A stretch of DNA of 64,000 nucleotides, from the NCBI RefSeq assembly GCF_913775985.1, contig NZ_CAJYMB010000096.1, forward strand, positions 245,376-309,375, in the 5' to 3' direction. How positions within the stretch are numbered: the stretch's first letter is position 1; every line of letters starts with the position of its first letter. The position numbers were made by a program, and so were the translations under genes. The notes beneath the pieces were generated by a model, which did not search any database, was not told the DNA's origin, and saw only the letters and a program-made list of their open reading frames with translations. Of the stretch, positions 41,486 to 50,843 are shown one piece after another. This DNA is from an uncultured Pluralibacter sp. GTDB taxonomy: Bacteria; Pseudomonadota; Gammaproteobacteria; Enterobacterales; Enterobacteriaceae.

Positions 41486-42331
41486 TTACTGGCGAACGAG
41501 GCGGCCGGCGGCGGGGGCGAAATCGGTATTGCTGCGCCACGGATTAATGTCGAGGCCGCCGCGGCGGGTATAGCGGGCGTAGACGCTCAGCGTCTCCGGC
41601 TGGCAGAAGCGCTGGATGTCGCAGAAAATGCGCTCCACGCACTGCTCGTGGAATTCATTATGGTGGCGGAACGACACCAGGTAGCGCAGCAGCTTCTCGC
41701 GGTTGATGCGCGGGCCGCGGTACTGGATCTGCACCGAGCCCCAGTCCGGCTGGTGGGTGATCAGGCAGTTGGATTTCAGCAGGTGGCTGACCAGCGTCTC
41801 TTCCACGACATCATCACCCGCCGCACCGCTGAGGTGTCCGGCGTCGAATTCGTAATCTTCAATGCTGATATCCTGCTCGTCGATACATTCGCCGCTAAAA
41901 TGCGCGATAGGCTGACCTTCGATTTCCTGCAGACGGAAGAGCTGCACGCTGACGTCGCCTTGCGCACAGACGCGCAGATCGCGCTCCAGCGTTTCGCGCA
42001 CCGCGTCCCACGACGGAAAGCGGGTCTGGTTAAAGCTGTTGAGGTAGAGCTTAAAGCTTTTTGATTCCACCAGATTGACGCTGGTATCGCGCAGCTCAAC
42101 CTGGCCTACGGCGACCTGCGGCAGGCCTTTGTCATTCAGCCAGGAGAGCTCGTACAGCGTCCAGATATCGCCGCCGTGAAACGGCAGATGGTCGGCGCGA
42201 ATGCCGAGGGGATCGCGGTTCAGGCTGCGCGGTACCGGCTGCAGCAGAGAGGCATCATAAATATCGCGGTAATCGGTTGATTTACCGAGCGTCAGGCCGG
42301 AAAGCGCCCGATGGTTTTCGTAAGAGGACAT
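41486..42331 (-). CDS. queF: NADPH-dependent 7-cyano-7-deazaguanine reductase QueF
   Basis: QueF reduces preQ0 to preQ1 in queuosine synthesis. The protein is 281 residues, the long bimodular form. The N-terminal half carries the QueF motif [17 protein letters not shown] (residues 89-105). The C-terminal half carries the active-site cysteine in [17 protein letters not shown] (Cys189) and [16 protein letters not shown]. queE of the same pathway is also in this window. It is divergent from syd. Confidence 0.97.
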   Translation of the reverse strand: MSSYENHRALSGLTLGKSTDYRDIYDASLLQPVPRSLNRDPLGIRADHLPFHGGDIWTLYELSWLNDKGLPQVAVGQVELRDTSVNLVESKSFKLYLNSFNQTRFPSWDAVRETLERDLRVCAQGDVSVQLFRLQEIEGQPIAHFSGECIDEQDISIEDYEFDAGHLSGAAGDDVVEETLVSHLLKSNCLITHQPDWGSVQIQYRGPRINREKLLRYLVSFRHHNEFHEQCVERIFCDIQRFCQPETLSVYARYTRRGGLDINPWRSNTDFAPAAGRLVRQ

Positions 42332-42400
42332 GTTTCACCGTTGCAAAGCAGGTAGACTATGCCGCTAAGTTTATCCTGACTGAGACGAAGAGAGAAATCT

Positions 42401-42946
42401 GTGGATTTAGAGACGTCCGACGCCCTGAAGGCCTTCACCCGCCGCTACTGCGCGGCCTGGCAGCAGCAGTACGCGAGCGATCCGCGCAGCGAAGAGCTGT
42501 ACGGCGTGCCGTCGCCCTGCATCACCGCCACCGGTGAAGACGCCGTATTCTGGCAGCCGCAGCCTTTTTTACCGGCGCAGGATCTGGGCGGCGTTGAAAA
42601 AGCCATTGAGATTGCGCTTCAGCCCTCGCTGCACACGTTCTACACCGCTCAGTTCGCCGGAGACATGCGCGCCCGCTTTGGCGAGCGCACGCTGACGCTG
42701 CTGCAGGCGTGGAGCCCGGAAGATTTTCTGCGCCTGCAGGAGAACCTGATTGGGCATCTGGTGATGCAGCGCCGCCTTAAGCTGTCGCCGACGCTGTTTA
42801 TTGCTACACTTGAAAGCGAGCTGGACGTGATTTCGGTCTGTAATTTGTCCGGAGAAGTGGTGCTGGAAACGGTCGGCACCCGGCGAAAAACGGTGCTCTC
42901 CGCGTCGCTGGCGAGCTTCCTTCCCCATCTCGAACCGCATTTGTAG
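42401..42946 (+). CDS. syd: SecY-interacting protein Syd
   Basis: Syd is a peripheral membrane protein that binds SecY and checks correctly assembled translocons. It has 181 residues, equal to E. coli. The start codon is GTG at 42401 with AGAGA upstream. Conserved stretches are [43 protein letters not shown] and [17 protein letters not shown]. csrB follows downstream as in E. coli. Confidence 0.95.
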   Translation: MDLETSDALKAFTRRYCAAWQQQYASDPRSEELYGVPSPCITATGEDAVFWQPQPFLPAQDLGGVEKAIEIALQPSLHTFYTAQFAGDMRARFGERTLTLLQAWSPEDFLRLQENLIGHLVMQRRLKLSPTLFIATLESELDVISVCNLSGEVVLETVGTRRKTVLSASLASFLPHLEPHL

Positions 42947-42965
42947 GCCCGGAAAGCCAATTTCG

Positions 42966-42983
42966 TGTGAGAGATCTCTTACA
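42966..42983 (+). promoter_or_regulatory. UvrY/GacA box upstream of csrB
   Basis: TGTGAGAGATCTCTTACA is an 18-bp dyad matching the UvrY/GacA consensus (TGTAAG, six bases, CTTACA) at all but one position. A partial second copy (ATGTGAGAGATCGC) begins at 42989. It lies about 175-190 bp upstream of the csrB 5' end, as expected for BarA/UvrY activation at a distance. Confidence 0.85.
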
Positions 42984-43157
42984 CCGCATGTGAGAGATCG
43001 CCTGGAATAATGCACGTTATTACTGTAAGCCTTAATTTTAATTTATTTAAAAAACATTTACTTAACTATTTTAACCACAGCTTTCATATGAAAATAGCGC
43101 CGTAAGGCATAAGTAAAGTCGCTTGTAAGATGGGACGTAATAAGGGATTCTATGTCC

Positions 43158-43523
43158 GCCGACAAGGAGTCAGGCAGTGAAACGAACATCAGGATGATGA
43201 CGTTTCAGCGGAACACCAGGACGGTGCTACAGGGAAAGGCTTCAGGACGAAGTGAATGGATTGCGCAGGATGCGTTAAGGGACACCTCCAGGATGGAGAA
43301 TGAGAGCTAGTCAGGATGATTAGCGGATCGGGAAGATCGGGAACAGCTGACGGACAAGCTTTATCGTATCGGGGTGGTACGAGCAGGATGCAACGTTTAC
43401 GGATGAACTGGTCAGGAGACCGCAGGAAAAGTTGTCACGGATGAGCAGGGAGCACCAAATTAAGTAGCCGGATTGCTGCGAAACGAAACCGGGAGCACTG
43501 TGAAAACAGTGCTCCCTTTTTTT
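43158..43523 (+). ncRNA. csrB: CsrB regulatory RNA
   Basis: CsrB is a sponge RNA that binds and neutralises CsrA dimers. This ~366-base transcript has about two dozen GGA motifs, many as CAGGATG in hairpin loops, and shares long blocks with E. coli csrB (for example GGACACCTCCAGGATGGAG). The 5' end is placed by alignment of GCCGACAAGGAGTCAGGC with the E. coli start and may be off by a few bases. The 3' end is an intrinsic terminator, GGGAGCACTGT/ACAGTGCTCCC followed by seven T residues (43491-43523). Confidence 0.95.
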
Positions 43524-43619
43524 GTTCCTGAGCCGCCCGATTTTTCTCTCCCCGCATTCAGTATTAATTCAGTCGCCGCCCGCGAAGGCGGCTGCTTATC
43601 AATAGTCTATGAGGTCACT

Positions 43620-45014
43620 ATGCAGGCGCGTTCGGTTCAGTTACACACCACAAATCCTCCCCGCTCTTTCCCCGACGTTGCTCCCGTGCCGCTGAGCGAT
43701 GCCACGATGGCTGAACGTAAAACAAAACTGCTGGCGAACATGCGCGAGGAAGGGTTCGACGCCGTGGTTATCTACGCGGATAAAGAGCACGGCGGCAACT
43801 TTGAATACCTGACCGGCTTCGTGCCGCGCTTTGAAGAGGCGCTGCTGATCCTGCACCGCAGCGGGCAGGCGTACATCGTCCTCGGCAACGAGAATCTGAA
43901 GATGGCGAAATACTGTCGTATTGCGGCTACCGCGCTGCACACGCCGCTTTTCTCGCTGCCCAATCAGCCGATGCACAACGATGCCCCTCTGGACAGCGTG
44001 CTGCTACAGGCTGGGCTTGGCGACGTCAGGAAACTCGGGCTGGTGGGCTGGAAGATGTTTACCTCTGCCACCGTGGATAACAAAACCTGCTTCGATTTAC
44101 CGTGGTTTATTGTTGATGCCGTTAAGCGCAGCGCAGCGCCGGATACCGAACTGGAGAATGCCGCGCACCTGTTTATTCGCGGCGATATCGGCGCCCGCGT
44201 GGTGAATAACGCCAACGAAATCGCCCATTATGAATACGGCGCCAATCTGGCCTCTAACTGCATACTGGCCGCGCTGGACGCGGTAGAGCCCGGCGTGCGC
44301 GAGGTAGAGTTGGGCGGGCTGCTGTCGGCGCAGGGGCAGTATCCTTCCGTAGTGACTATTGCCGCCGCCGGCCCGCGTTTTGCTAACGCGAATTTCTATC
44401 CGACCTGGAAAACGCTGGTGCGGGGCGAGACGCTGTCGCTGACTACCGGCTATAAAGGCGGCCTCTCCAGCCGGGCCGGATTTATCATTGAAATGGAGAA
44501 CGAGCTGCCCGCGAGCCAGGCCGATTATCTGCAGCGGGTAGCAAAACCTTACTTCGGCGCGGTAGCGGCGTGGCTTGAGCACGTTCGCGTCGGCATGGCG
44601 GGCGGCGAGATGTATGACCTGATTGAATCCGTGCTGCCAAAGGCGCGCTACGGCTGGCACCTTAATCCGGGCCACCTGTGCGCCGATGAAGAGTGGATGT
44701 CTTCGCCGATTTACGCCGGTTCCGCTGAAAAGTTGAAAAGCGGCGCGATCCTGCAAATTGACATTATTCCTTCAGTACCGGGCTACGCCGGGGTCAGCGC
44801 CGAAGAGGGGGTTGCGCTGGCGGACGCCGCGCTGCGCCAGCAGATTGCTGCCGACTATCCGGCGCTGTGGGCGCGTATTGAGACACGTCGGGCGTACATT
44901 CGTCATGAGCTGAATATTGCGCTCTCCGACGACGTGCTGCCGCTCTCCAACACCGTGGCCTACCTGCGGCCGTTCCTGCTGGCCAAAGATAAGTCCTTGG
45001 TCTGCGGCCGCTGA
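43620..45014 (+). CDS. M24 (aminopeptidase P/creatinase)-like protein, probably non-catalytic
   Basis: A 464-residue two-domain protein of the creatinase/Xaa-Pro peptidase fold. The N-terminal creatinase-like domain is about residues 25-170 (MREEGFDAVVIYADKEHGGNFEYLTGF). The C-terminal M24 pita-bread domain is about 195-440. The metal-binding positions are altered: the two aspartates expected in the DxG...SD region are replaced (SLTTGYKGGLSSRAGF), while a histidine (NPGHLCADEEW) and a terminal glutamate (AEEGVALAD) remain. Function is unknown. The ATG at 43620 has GAGG upstream; the ORF can be extended to 43473 but that overlaps csrB. E. coli K-12 has no gene here between csrB and yqcC. Confidence 0.8.
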   Translation: MQARSVQLHTTNPPRSFPDVAPVPLSDATMAERKTKLLANMREEGFDAVVIYADKEHGGNFEYLTGFVPRFEEALLILHRSGQAYIVLGNENLKMAKYCRIAATALHTPLFSLPNQPMHNDAPLDSVLLQAGLGDVRKLGLVGWKMFTSATVDNKTCFDLPWFIVDAVKRSAAPDTELENAAHLFIRGDIGARVVNNANEIAHYEYGANLASNCILAALDAVEPGVREVELGGLLSAQGQYPSVVTIAAAGPRFANANFYPTWKTLVRGETLSLTTGYKGGLSSRAGFIIEMENELPASQADYLQRVAKPYFGAVAAWLEHVRVGMAGGEMYDLIESVLPKARYGWHLNPGHLCADEEWMSSPIYAGSAEKLKSGAILQIDIIPSVPGYAGVSAEEGVALADAALRQQIAADYPALWARIETRRAYIRHELNIALSDDVLPLSNTVAYLRPFLLAKDKSLVCGR

Positions 45015-45027
45015 GGCGTGTATCCTC

Positions 45028-45059
45028 CCTCGCAAATTTGTACATCGACATTTGCGAGG
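45028..45059 (+). repeat. Perfect inverted repeat covering the yqcC ribosome binding site
   Basis: CCTCGCAAAT (45028-45037) pairs with ATTTGCGAGG (45050-45059), with a 12-base spacer. The right arm contains the GAGG Shine-Dalgarno of yqcC (ATG at 45065). It could act as a translation-limiting hairpin or as an operator. Confidence 0.55.
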
Positions 45060-45064
45060 TTTCC

Positions 45065-45394
45065 ATGACTCAACATCACCACGTTCGCCAGCGGCTGGAA
45101 AGTATTGAGGCGCTGATGCGCGAGCATCAGCACTGGCAGGACGACGCGCCGGACAACAGCGCTTTCACCAGCACCCAGCCCTTCTGCATGGATACCCTTG
45201 AGCCCCTCGAGTGGCTGCGGTGGGTGCTGATCCCGCGCATGCACCAGCTTCTCGACGCGCAGCAGGCGCTGCCGCAGAGCTTCGCCGTCGCGCCCTACTA
45301 TGAAATGGCGCTGGACGCCGCCCACCCGTTTCGGGTCTACATCCTGCCCGAGCTGGAGCAGCTCGACGCGCTGTTTGCGGCGGGCGAAGCCTGA
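45065..45394 (+). CDS. yqcC: YqcC family protein (DUF446)
   Basis: A 109-residue small helical protein, equal in length to E. coli YqcC. Conserved stretches are RLESIEALMREHQHW, FCMDTLEPLEWLRWVLIPRMHQLLD and PYYEMAL. Its function is not established; it is consistently next to truC. The stop codon overlaps the truC start, TGATG at 45392-45396, so the two are coupled. Confidence 0.94.
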   Translation: MTQHHHVRQRLESIEALMREHQHWQDDAPDNSAFTSTQPFCMDTLEPLEWLRWVLIPRMHQLLDAQQALPQSFAVAPYYEMALDAAHPFRVYILPELEQLDALFAAGEA

Positions 45395-46176
45395 TGCTTG
45401 AGATCCTCTATCAGGACGAGTGGCTGGTGGCCGTCAACAAGCCTTCCGGCTGGCTGGTGCACCGCAGCTGGCTCGACCGCGACGAAAAAGTGGTGGTGAT
45501 GCAAACCGTGCGCGATCAGATTGGCCAGCACGTGTTTACCGCCCACCGCCTCGATCGTCCCACCTCGGGTGTGCTGCTGATGGGCCTCTCCAGCGAAGCG
45601 GGGCGCCGCCTGTCGCTGCAGTTTGAGCAGCATCAGATCCAGAAGCGCTACCACGCCATCGTGCGCGGCTGGCTGATGGATGAAGCGACGCTGGACTATC
45701 CGCTGGTGGAGGAGCTGGACAAAATCGCCGATAAATTTGCCCGGGAGAATAAAGATCCGCAGCCTGCGGTGACCCACTATCGCGGGCTGGCTTCGGTAGA
45801 AATGCCCGTTGCCACCGGCCGCTATCCCACCACGCGCTACGGGCTGGTCGAGCTGGAGCCGAAAACCGGCCGTAAGCACCAGCTTCGCCGCCACCTCAGC
45901 CACCTGCGCCACCCGATTATCGGCGACAGCAAGCACGGCGATCTGCGCCAGAACCGCAGCGCCGCAGAGCACTTCGGCTGCGACCGGCTGATGCTCCACG
46001 CCAGCGAGCTGGCGCTGGTGCATCCGTTCACCGGTGAACCGCTGGTTATTCGTGCCGGACTCGATCCGGTATGGATGCAGGCGCTGTCACACTTCGGCTG
46101 GCGCGGCCAGCTGGCGCCGGTGGAAAGGGTTGAGTTTACGCCGGACAACGTTCAGGATGGCGGCATTCACCACTAG
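45394..46176 (+). CDS. truC: tRNA pseudouridine(65) synthase TruC
   Basis: TruC makes pseudouridine at position 65 of tRNA-Ile and tRNA-Asp. It has 260 residues with the RluA-family catalytic motif [12 protein letters not shown] (Asp54). Further family stretches are [10 protein letters not shown] and [18 protein letters not shown]. It lies in the yqcC-truC-yqcA operon, overlapping yqcC. Confidence 0.96.
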   Translation: MLEILYQDEWLVAVNKPSGWLVHRSWLDRDEKVVVMQTVRDQIGQHVFTAHRLDRPTSGVLLMGLSSEAGRRLSLQFEQHQIQKRYHAIVRGWLMDEATLDYPLVEELDKIADKFARENKDPQPAVTHYRGLASVEMPVATGRYPTTRYGLVELEPKTGRKHQLRRHLSHLRHPIIGDSKHGDLRQNRSAAEHFGCDRLMLHASELALVHPFTGEPLVIRAGLDPVWMQALSHFGWRGQLAPVERVEFTPDNVQDGGIHH

Positions 46177-46192
46177 TTCAGGAACAGAGACG

Positions 46193-46639
46193 ATGGCGGA
46201 AGTAGGCATTTTTGTCGGCACAATGTATGGAAACTCGCTGCTGGTTGCAGAAGAGGCGCAGGCTATTCTCAGCGCCCGCGGGCACGAGGCGAAGGTCTAT
46301 GAAGACCCGCAGATTCAGGACTGGGACGCGAATGAGGGCAAGTACGCGCTGATCGTGACCTCTACCACCGGGCAGGGTGAACTGCCGGACAGCATCGTGC
46401 CGCTGTATGACGGCCTGCAGGATCGCTATCAGCCGGAGCGCCAGTACGGCATCATCGCACTTGGGGACAGCACCTATAACGACTACTGCGGCGGTGGCAG
46501 GAAATTCGATGCCCTGCTGCAGGAGCAGGGCGCGCGGCGCGTCGGCGAGATGCTGATGATTGACGCGTCTGAAAATCCTGAACCTGAAAGCATGTCGAAT
46601 CCGTGGATTGAGCACTGGGCGTCGCTGCTCGAATCCTAA
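46193..46639 (+). CDS. yqcA: Flavodoxin YqcA
   Basis: A 148-residue short-chain flavodoxin that binds FMN and carries electrons. The phosphate-binding loop is [14 protein letters not shown], the first isoalloxazine loop is [12 protein letters not shown], and the second is [17 protein letters not shown]. The ATG at 46193 is chosen by family length; upstream in-frame ATGs lie within truC. It is 16 bases downstream of truC. Its electron partner is unknown. Confidence 0.94.
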   Translation: MAEVGIFVGTMYGNSLLVAEEAQAILSARGHEAKVYEDPQIQDWDANEGKYALIVTSTTGQGELPDSIVPLYDGLQDRYQPERQYGIIALGDSTYNDYCGGGRKFDALLQEQGARRVGEMLMIDASENPEPESMSNPWIEHWASLLES

Positions 46640-46643
46640 AACG

Positions 46644-46672
46644 CAGAACCCCGGCTCGCCGGGGTTCTGTTG
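46644..46672. terminator. Bidirectional terminator between yqcA and barA
   Basis: CAGAACCCCGG (46644-46654) pairs with CCGGGGTTCTG (46659-46669), an 11-bp stem with a CTCG loop. It is followed by TTGTT on the plus strand and by CGTTTTA on the minus strand. It separates the convergent genes. Confidence 0.75.
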
Positions 46673-46689
46673 TTACGCACTGTGGTCTG

Positions 46690-49437
46690 TTAAATCTGTA
46701 TTTTCCCCGCCTCCCGGGTCACGTTGTCCATCTCGTCCAGCAGTTCCAGCAGCTCCGGCTCAATATCTTCCGCGGCGATGCCGTTGCGCAGCTGCCCTTC
46801 GATCAGGTGACAGAGGTTTTTCATCCGCGGCACGCCGCTGTAGCTGCAGCTGCCGTGCAGCTTGTGGATGATCTCCACCAGGTCTTCCGGCTTCTCGCCC
46901 ACCAGCTGTTCTTCCACGATGTTGCGCACGTCCGGCAGAAATGCCACCAGCATCTGCAGCATCTGGTGGGCCAGATCCGGCTTGTTGGCGGCCTGGCGCA
47001 GCGCCAGATTCCAGTCCAGCGTCCTGTTAACATTCACCGAGGGCGCGGCGTCCGGCAGGTCCACGCGGGGGGTCGTCATTCCAGGTTTATAGCGCGTAAG
47101 CAGGTTGCGCAATTTAGTCTCCTCAATCGGCTTGGCCAGATAGTCGTTCATGCCGGCGCTGAGCAGCTTCTCTTTTTGGCCGGCCATGGCGTGGGCGGTG
47201 ACGGCAATCACCGGGGTAAGCTGATGATGCGAAAGCTGGCGAATCAGCTCGCAGGCGCGGATGCCGTCCATGCCCGGCATCTGAATATCCATCAAAATTA
47301 AATCCAGCTGCTGCTGGCGCGCTAAATCGTAGGCCTGCTGCCCGCTCTCGCACAGCTCGACGCGCTTGACCTGATCTTCAAGCAGTGCGCCGATGAGCTT
47401 CAGGTTGGCCGGGTTGTCGTCCACGGCCATGACGGTCATGTTCAGCCGCTCGTCAGGGGATTCGGCGATCAGCGGCAGCTGGTTGCTGCGGCAGAATTCG
47501 GCGAGGATCGGAAGCAGCCGGGTTGCGGTAAGCGGCTTCAGCAGGCAGGCGGCTGCGCCGCCCTCTTTAAGTGCTTCGGCGTCCACCTGAGCATGGCAGG
47601 GCAGGCCGAGGATCAGGAAGTCGGTCATCGCGTGCGCCCGGGTCAGGCGCTCGGTCTCTTTGGTCAGATCGCGCATCGAAACCGGCACGCCGATCAGCAG
47701 AATATCGTAGCGGTCGTCCGGCAGCGCGGTGAAGGAAGGGCTGAAAATCACCTCCAGCGGCGTGGTTGCCAGCAGGTCAAGAGTGCACTGCGCGGCGGCG
47801 GGGTTGGTTTCCACGTAGGCAATGCGCTTGCCCGCGAGGCTGCTCAGCATCGGCACTTCGTTAACCGCATTGGGGTTTAAATCGAGGCTGATGTGGAACC
47901 AGAAAGTGGAGCCGCGGTTCGGCTGGCTGTGGAAGGAGATATCCCCGCCCATCTCTTTAACCAGCTTTTGCGTAATGACCAGACCCAGCCCGGTGCCGCC
48001 GTGGCGGCGGGAGATGCTGGCATCGGCCTGGCGGAACGCCTGGAACAGCTGCGACTGGCCGCGCTCGGGAATACCGATGCCGGTGTCCTTAATCTGTACC
48101 TCAATCTGCACTTTGTTGTGGCTAACGGCGCGCTTTTCCACCAGCACGTCGATATTGCCGTTTTCGGTAAACTTAATGGCGTTGCCGACCAGGTTCGTGA
48201 TCACCTGCTGCAGGCGCAGCGGATCGCCAATCACGTTGTCCGGCACGTCGCCGCGAATATTCAGCGTCAGCTCCAGCCCCTTATCGTGGGCGGAGTGCGC
48301 CAGCAGCGTCACGATTTCGTCCAGGGTGCCGCGCAGGGTGAACGGGATGCTCTCCAGCATCAGCTTGCCGGCTTCGAGCCGCGAGAAATCCAGCACGTCG
48401 TTAATGATGGTCAGCAGATTATTGGCCGAGCGTTCGATGGTGTTCAGGTGATCCCGCTGGGTCGGATTAAGATCGGTTTTCAGCGTCAGGCGGGTAAAGC
48501 CGATCACGCCGTTAAGCGGGGTGCGCAGCTCGTGGGACATATTGGCGAGGAACTCGGACTTGATGCGCGCCGCTTCCTGGGCGCGCTTTTTCGCCAAATC
48601 CAGCTCGACGTTCTGGATCTCCATCTGCTCCAGGGTTTCGCGCAGATCCGAGGTGGCCTGGTCGACGTTGTGCTGCATCTCTTCATGGTAGGCGGCAAGC
48701 GACATCGCCATCGAGTTGATGCCATTTTTCAGCATATCCAGCTCGCCGAGCATAAAGCCCTCCACCCGGCTGTCGAGCTGGCCGCGGCGGATGCGGTCAA
48801 CGGTGTTAACCATGTTGCGGATCGGGCCGGTGACGTCGCGCATCAGGCGCCAGCCGAAAATCAGCGCGATGCCGATGCAAAACAGCATCATCACGCTGGA
48901 GATAAACATCTCTTTATACTGCTGCAGCCTGACGGATTTCAGGTCCAGTTCCAGCGACACGTAGCCCAGCATGTTTTCCGGCATTTTGGCGTCGGAGTTC
49001 GGTGACTCGTCCGGCGAGTAGCTTTCGGAAATAATCGGCGTGCGCAGAATCATCAGATCGCCGCTGCGGGATACCGTTAGCTGGCGGGGCAGGGGCGAGC
49101 CCTGCGGCAGCTGCAGCTCGGTGGGATCGAGGTGATAGTTAGAGGTGACAAACAGCCGGTTGTGTTCGTCATAAACGGAAATGGCCCGCACTATTTCTGA
49201 ATGGCGGCGGTGCAGCACGCTGATAAGCTGGCCGATAGACTCGCGGTTTTGCAAGTTCATTCCGTATTCGCTGGAAACGGCCAGCGGCTCAATAATGCTG
49301 GCGCCGGCGTCCTCCAGCTGACGCTGCAGATCGTGGTAGCGATGTACGACAAAGAAGACGCTGAGCAATAAACCGATAAGAACGGTCGGGGCCAGTATCA
49401 GGATCATCATACGCGCGCGCAGGCTGTAGTTGGTCAT
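46690..49437 (-). CDS. barA: Hybrid sensor histidine kinase BarA
   Basis: BarA is a tripartite sensor kinase that phosphorylates UvrY in response to short-chain carboxylates, driving csrB and csrC. It has 915 residues (918 in E. coli). Transmembrane segments lie at about residues 10-30 and 178-197, with a periplasmic sensor between them. HAMP is about 198-250. HisKA carries His302 in [10 protein letters not shown]. The ATPase domain carries [13 protein letters not shown]. The receiver carries [13 protein letters not shown] near residue 718, and the C-terminal HPt carries [11 protein letters not shown]. Its RNA target csrB lies 3 kb away in this window. Confidence 0.97.
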   Translation of the reverse strand: MTNYSLRARMMILILAPTVLIGLLLSVFFVVHRYHDLQRQLEDAGASIIEPLAVSSEYGMNLQNRESIGQLISVLHRRHSEIVRAISVYDEHNRLFVTSNYHLDPTELQLPQGSPLPRQLTVSRSGDLMILRTPIISESYSPDESPNSDAKMPENMLGYVSLELDLKSVRLQQYKEMFISSVMMLFCIGIALIFGWRLMRDVTGPIRNMVNTVDRIRRGQLDSRVEGFMLGELDMLKNGINSMAMSLAAYHEEMQHNVDQATSDLRETLEQMEIQNVELDLAKKRAQEAARIKSEFLANMSHELRTPLNGVIGFTRLTLKTDLNPTQRDHLNTIERSANNLLTIINDVLDFSRLEAGKLMLESIPFTLRGTLDEIVTLLAHSAHDKGLELTLNIRGDVPDNVIGDPLRLQQVITNLVGNAIKFTENGNIDVLVEKRAVSHNKVQIEVQIKDTGIGIPERGQSQLFQAFRQADASISRRHGGTGLGLVITQKLVKEMGGDISFHSQPNRGSTFWFHISLDLNPNAVNEVPMLSSLAGKRIAYVETNPAAAQCTLDLLATTPLEVIFSPSFTALPDDRYDILLIGVPVSMRDLTKETERLTRAHAMTDFLILGLPCHAQVDAEALKEGGAAACLLKPLTATRLLPILAEFCRSNQLPLIAESPDERLNMTVMAVDDNPANLKLIGALLEDQVKRVELCESGQQAYDLARQQQLDLILMDIQMPGMDGIRACELIRQLSHHQLTPVIAVTAHAMAGQKEKLLSAGMNDYLAKPIEETKLRNLLTRYKPGMTTPRVDLPDAAPSVNVNRTLDWNLALRQAANKPDLAHQMLQMLVAFLPDVRNIVEEQLVGEKPEDLVEIIHKLHGSCSYSGVPRMKNLCHLIEGQLRNGIAAEDIEPELLELLDEMDNVTREAGKIQI

Positions 49438-49494
49438 GGCGGTCCATTATGGGAGAATCAGGGTTAATTATTGAGTGCGAGAAAAATCTCTACG

Positions 49495-50799
49495 ATGGCG
49501 CAATTCTACTCTGCAAAACGGCGCGTGACGACGCGCCAGATCATAACCGCGACGGCAAACGAGCTAGATTCTTTCGGTCAGGGCGTTGCCAGGCATAACG
49601 GCAAGCTGCTGTTTATCAGTGGATTGCTGCCCGACGAGCGCGCGGAAATCACGCTTACGGAAGAGAAAAAACAGTACGCCCGCGGGCAGGTAAAGCGGCG
49701 GCTGAACGACAGCCCCGAGCGCGAAACCCCGCGCTGTCCGCATTTCGACGTATGCGGCGGCTGCCAGCAGCAGCATGCCAGCGTGCCGCTGCAGCAGCGC
49801 AGCAAGCGGGCAGCGCTGGCGCGGCTGATGAAGCACGAGGTGGAATCGGTGATTGCGGGCTCTCCCTGGGGCTACCGCCGCCGGGCGCGCTTTAGCATTA
49901 ACGTACAGCCCAAAAGCGGCGAGCTGCAGATGGGCTTTCGCAAGGCCGGCAGTAACGACATTGTCAACGTGCGCCGCTGCCCGGTACTGGTGCCCACTCT
50001 TGAGGCGCTGCTGCCCGCGCTGCACGACTGCCTGAGCAGTCTGCAGTCGGTGCGGCACATTGGTCACGTTGAGCTGGTGCAGGCGGATAACGGGCCGCTG
50101 ATGGTGCTGCGCCATACCGCGCCGCTGCCGGCAGAAGATAAGGCAAAACTGGAACGCTTTTCGCATTCTCACCAGCTTGCGTTGTGGCTGGCGCCGGACA
50201 GTGAAAAGATAGTGCAGCTGAGCGGAGAATTGCCCTGGTATAGCTCAGACGGGCTACGCTTAACCTTCAGCCCGCGCGACTTCATTCAGGTGAACGACGG
50301 CGTTAATCAGCAGATGGTGGCCACGGCGCTGGCGTGGCTGGACGTGCAGCCTCAGGATCGGGTGCTGGATCTGTTTTGCGGCATGGGTAATTTCACGCTG
50401 CCGATGGCAGCCCGCTCGGCAAGTGTAGTGGGCGTGGAAGGCGTTCCGGCGCTGGTGGCGAAGGCGCAGCAAAACGCCCGAGATAATAACCTGAACAATG
50501 TGACGTTCTACCATGAGAACCTGGAAGAGGACGTGACTCGCCAGGCGTGGGCGAAAGCGGGTTTTGACAAAATTTTACTCGATCCTGCGCGCGCGGGCGC
50601 ACCCGGCGTGTTACAGCACATCGTAAAATTGGCCCCTTCCCGGATAGTCTATGTATCCTGTAATCCGGCGACGCTGGCGCGCGACAGCGAAGCGCTGCTG
50701 GCCGCCGGCTATCAGATTCAGCGGCTGGCAATGCTGGACATGTTCCCGCACACTGGCCACCTGGAGTCCATGGTGCTGTTTGAACACATTAATGAATAA
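49495..50799 (+). CDS. rlmD: 23S rRNA (uracil(1939)-C5)-methyltransferase RlmD
   Basis: RlmD methylates U1939 of 23S rRNA. It has 434 residues from the ATG at 49495, one more than E. coli; the ORF can start 24 bases earlier without support. An N-terminal TRAM domain (about 15-70) is followed by a [4Fe-4S] site with Cys81, Cys87 and Cys90 ([10 protein letters not shown]) and a fourth cysteine in VRRCPVL. The SAM-binding region is [13 protein letters not shown] and the catalytic cysteine is in [13 protein letters not shown]. It is divergent from barA and upstream of relA. Confidence 0.96.
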   Translation: MAQFYSAKRRVTTRQIITATANELDSFGQGVARHNGKLLFISGLLPDERAEITLTEEKKQYARGQVKRRLNDSPERETPRCPHFDVCGGCQQQHASVPLQQRSKRAALARLMKHEVESVIAGSPWGYRRRARFSINVQPKSGELQMGFRKAGSNDIVNVRRCPVLVPTLEALLPALHDCLSSLQSVRHIGHVELVQADNGPLMVLRHTAPLPAEDKAKLERFSHSHQLALWLAPDSEKIVQLSGELPWYSSDGLRLTFSPRDFIQVNDGVNQQMVATALAWLDVQPQDRVLDLFCGMGNFTLPMAARSASVVGVEGVPALVAKAQQNARDNNLNNVTFYHENLEEDVTRQAWAKAGFDKILLDPARAGAPGVLQHIVKLAPSRIVYVSCNPATLARDSEALLAAGYQIQRLAMLDMFPHTGHLESMVLFEHINE

Positions 50800-50843
50800 A
50801 GGTATGACGAGTCCGGCAGGCCCGGCCCCGAAAGGAGAGCATA

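Noticed and set aside
43473..43619. N-terminal extension of the M24-like ORF (ATG at about 43473)
   Set aside because: It overlaps the 3' end and terminator of csrB, lacks a ribosome site, and encodes no family-like residues; the ATG at 43620 with GAGG is better.
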